Position numbers and translations under genes: made by a program
From: JACMLD01 sp040007355
Lineage (GTDB): Bacteria > Bacteroidota > Bacteroidia > Chitinophagales > Chitinophagaceae
Assembly (NCBI GenBank): GCA_040007355.1
Contig: JBDTVE010000146.1
Location: 1 to 6,327, forward strand
DNA length: 6,327 nucleotides
Reading direction: 5' to 3'
The notes under the pieces: model-generated
What the model saw: only the letters and a program-made list of their open reading frames with translations
The model's database searches: none
Told to the model about the DNA's origin: nothing
Shown: positions 6,322 to 6,327 of the stretch, piece after piece
How the letters are laid out: every line of letters begins with the position of its first letter
Numbering within the stretch: the stretch's first letter is position 1

Positions 6322-6327
6322 ATAGCA

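Noticed and set aside
1..6327. Mobile elements, CRISPR arrays, tRNA or rRNA genes, defence or toxin-antitoxin systems
   Set aside because: Reading both strands gave no transposase or integrase, spaced direct repeats, tRNA-like cloverleaf or defence-type domains.

Overview
The window looks like ordinary chromosome from a Bacteroidota bacterium, most likely a soil- or water-type lineage such as Chitinophagaceae. This is an inference from three things: the style of the proteins, Bacteroidota-type -7 promoter boxes (TAnnTTTG) in the intergenic regions, and start codons without clear Shine-Dalgarno sequences. Base composition is moderate, mid-40s percent GC by eye. I see no transposase, integrase, tRNA, rRNA, CRISPR array or long repeat. 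Coding density is high; the largest gap is about 170 bp.

Layout, left to right. (1) prfC, peptide chain release factor 3, on the + strand (57-1652), with a promoter box almost touching its start codon. (2) A 76-bp convergent gap with a short hairpin terminator. (3) purB, adenylosuccinate lyase, on the - strand (1729-3063). (4) A divergent 170-bp region holding two back-to-back candidate promoter boxes and a 22-codon open reading frame that overlaps a possible mqnA start. (5) mqnA, chorismate dehydratase of the futalosine menaquinone pathway, on the + strand (3234-3980). (6) A 43-bp convergent gap. (7) Three - strand genes, transcribed from the right edge leftward: a TIGR04325-type methyltransferase (5512-6321), an FdtA/QdtA-type sugar 3,4-ketoisomerase (5102-5473) and a DegT/DnrJ/EryC1/StrS-type PLP aminotransferase resembling FdtB (4024-5115).

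The left two thirds is housekeeping: translation termination, purine synthesis and quinone synthesis. The right third appears to be the downstream end of a surface-glycan cluster. The ketoisomerase and aminotransferase overlap and would together convert dTDP-4-keto-6-deoxyglucose into a dTDP-3-amino-3,6-dideoxyhexose (Fuc3N or Qui3N type). The methyltransferase may modify the glycan or a precursor. Any acetyltransferase, glucose-1-phosphate thymidylyltransferase, 4,6-dehydratase or glycosyltransferases would lie outside the window, probably to the right.

I found no convincing previously undescribed system. The points most worth a second look are the interlocked divergent promoters between purB and mqnA, the small upstream ORF of mqnA, the near-leaderless promoter arrangement of prfC, and the methyltransferase, whose acceptor is unknown.
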